Shown here piece after piece: positions 62,951 to 64,000 of a stretch of DNA of 64,000 nt; the first letter of the stretch is position 1, and each line of letters opens with the position of its first letter. The notes below the pieces were generated by a model. That model did not search any database. It was not told the origin of the DNA and worked only from the letters and a program-made list of their open reading frames with translations. The translations under genes were made by a program, and so were the position numbers. This DNA is from Gemmatimonadaceae bacterium (GTDB lineage Bacteria; Gemmatimonadota; Gemmatimonadetes; Gemmatimonadales; Gemmatimonadaceae): positions 124,001 to 188,000 of the forward strand of contig JAICWO010000007.1 in assembly GCA_025934775.1 (NCBI GenBank). Reading direction: 5' to 3'.

Positions 62951-64000
62951 TCCGCCGCTCACCGGCGCGATTCGCTCGAGGATCGCGGCGACGATCTTCG
63001 CGTTCTCTGCCGCGTGCACCGTCAGCATGTCGACGTGCGGCCCGACACCCGCGTATTCGTGGACGGCGCCCGTCGTGTGTTCGGTCCATGGCTGTCGATC
63101 CGCTTCCGACGCTGGATTCTGCTCGCCCGCGCGCACGACGTGGACCGCCGCATCGATGCGCCCTTCGTGCGTGAGATCGTCGAGGAAGCGGGCGTACCGG
63201 CGCATCGTTGACGCCATCGCGGTGCGCCCCGAGGTATCGCCGAATCGTGCGCGGAGCTCCGGGTCGCTCACGATCACGTTCTCGAAATACTCGAGATTCT
63301 CGGCGATCACGGCGTCGAGGTCGGCGTCGGAGAGGCGCGCGCGACGCGAGACGACGGCGGCGTCGATCATCACCACATCCGACACCACGCGGCCTCGTGC
63401 GGCGACCGCCTTCGCCACTTCGAGCGCGAGCGGTCCGCCGGCGGAATATCCCGCGAACACGAGCGCCTCCGCGGGCTGTGCCGCGCACACCGCATCGGCG
63501 AGCGACTCGATCGGCGCGGGATCGTCCGCGGGGAAATCGAAAGCGTGCAGCGCGTACGCGCCGAGGCCGGTCGAGAGTGTCTTGAACGCCAAGCCATAGC
63601 CCGCGAGCGGTGGAAAGCAGAAGACCGGCCGCGCGGAGCGATCCCCGAATACCAACGGCGCGACGGGCGGCCGCCGGCCGGCACGCGCCTCCTCCACTGC
63701 CCTCGCCTGCTCGCGGACACTGGTCGCCGTGAAGAGCCGCGCGATGGGGAGATCGACGCCGAGCCGGTCGCGAATCGCCGCTCCGAGCATGACCGCGGAG
63801 AGCGAGTTGCCGCCGCTCTCGAAGAAATCATCGCGCGCGCCGACGGCGTGCAGGTCGAGTACTTCGCGCCAGATCGCGGCGAGGGCGGCCTCGAGGTCTC
63901 CTTTCGGCGGCTCGAACTCGGAGGCTGAGTCGGCGCGTTCGGGATCGGGCACGGGAAGCGCGCGCCGATCGACCTTTCCGTTCGGCGTGAGCGGCAGCGC
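62936..64000 (-). CDS. Nonribosomal peptide synthetase, C-terminal end (A10 - carrier - thioesterase)
   Basis: Open from the window edge to 62936, with no start inside the window. The first residues LPLTPNGKVDRRALP are the A10 core motif ending an adenylation domain. A carrier domain follows (ALAAIWREVLDLHAVGARDD, FFESGGNSLSAVML), with the phosphopantetheine Ser in GGNSL. The rest is a type I thioesterase: PLVFGDRSARPVFCFPPLAG, nucleophile Ser in AGYSAGGPLALEVA and an end segment PHVDMLTVHAAEN. It therefore releases a finished peptide. A GTG at 63952 is internal, not a start. Convergent with the APH-fold kinase. Confidence 0.9.
   Translation of the reverse strand, partial: ALPLTPNGKVDRRALPVPDPERADSASEFEPPKGDLEAALAAIWREVLDLHAVGARDDFFESGGNSLSAVMLGAAIRDRLGVDLPIARLFTATSVREQARAVEEARAGRRPPVAPLVFGDRSARPVFCFPPLAGYGLAFKTLSTGLGAYALHAFDFPADDPAPIESLADAVCAAQPAEALVFAGYSAGGPLALEVAKAVAARGRVVSDVVMIDAAVVSRRARLSDADLDAVIAENLEYFENVIVSDPELRARFGDTSGRTAMASTMRRYARFLDDLTHEGRIDAAVHVVRAGEQNPASEADRQPWTEHTTGAVHEYAGVGPHVDMLTVHAAENAKIVAAILERIAPVSGGSAAG

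Noticed and set aside
1-64000. CRISPR arrays, insertion sequences, phage genes, rRNA operon
   Set aside because: No regularly spaced direct repeats, transposase or integrase motifs, phage structural genes or rRNA sequence were seen on reading through the window.

Overview
The window is GC-rich, densely packed chromosomal DNA from a diderm (outer-membrane) heterotrophic bacterium. A TonB plug-domain protein, an outer-membrane barrel candidate, a BamE-like exported protein and an HtrA lipoprotein support the diderm call. The closest match I recognise is Gemmatimonadota, but I infer this from gene content and composition and have not tested it with a marker-gene tree. No rRNA, prophage, insertion sequence or CRISPR array is visible. 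There is one tRNA, tRNA-Leu(CAA).

Region 1, about 1-9.0 kb: a partial TonB-plug protein overlapping pepA, then icd and tRNA-Leu with a clear intrinsic terminator. Next comes an ECF sigma / zinc anti-sigma / Spy-like triad with a candidate ECF promoter, a GDPD-type phosphodiesterase, a small coiled-coil protein, and rplU-rpmA with a good promoter and terminator. Last is rng, preceded by 431 bp without a convincing gene.

Region 2, about 9.5-30.8 kb, entirely on the minus strand. In transcription order it reads aspS, phoH, a 7TM-HD hydrolase, ybeY, two tandem CNNM/CorC-like proteins, meaB, the methylmalonyl-CoA mutase catalytic subunit, a methyltransferase, the B12-binding mutase subunit, an acyl-CoA carboxylase beta subunit, an AtuA-like pair, a small membrane protein, a U32 (RlhA-like) protein, recQ and an acyl-CoA dehydrogenase. 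Many neighbours share ATGA or TGATG stop/start overlaps. The metabolic core handles propionyl/methylmalonyl-CoA type intermediates. A dispersed-type inverted repeat sits 2 bases upstream of the recQ start codon.

Region 3, about 31-44.4 kb: a secreted barrel candidate coupled to rlmN, then a minus-strand run trpC-trpF-trpB-HEAT-(HD-GYP)-trpA-folB-folK-(YqeK-like HD)-(LytR_C). A c-di-GMP-type phosphodiesterase and a HEAT protein are therefore embedded between trpB and trpA. lexA is divergent from trpC and convergent with trpD, and trpD is itself coupled to a GAF/coiled-coil gene. trpE and trpG are not in the window.

Region 4, about 44.6-62.9 kb on the plus strand: truA-htrA-purB-purC-psd-pssA-purS-purQ, coupled at every junction. 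A BamE-like gene with its own strong ribosome binding site follows, then purL, purF and ppdK. The 3' quarter of ppdK has clearly different composition and looks recombinant. After it come a GT4 glycosyltransferase, a polysaccharide deacetylase, a YbhN-like membrane protein and an APH-fold kinase. The window ends inside a minus-strand nonribosomal peptide synthetase: end of an adenylation domain, carrier protein and thioesterase.

One pattern has no feature name. Short AT-rich inverted repeats with codons that are rare here (ATA, CTA, TTA, AGA) recur inside otherwise GC-rich coding sequences; the clearest are in the carboxylase, meaB, mutase, U32, purC, trpA and purL genes.
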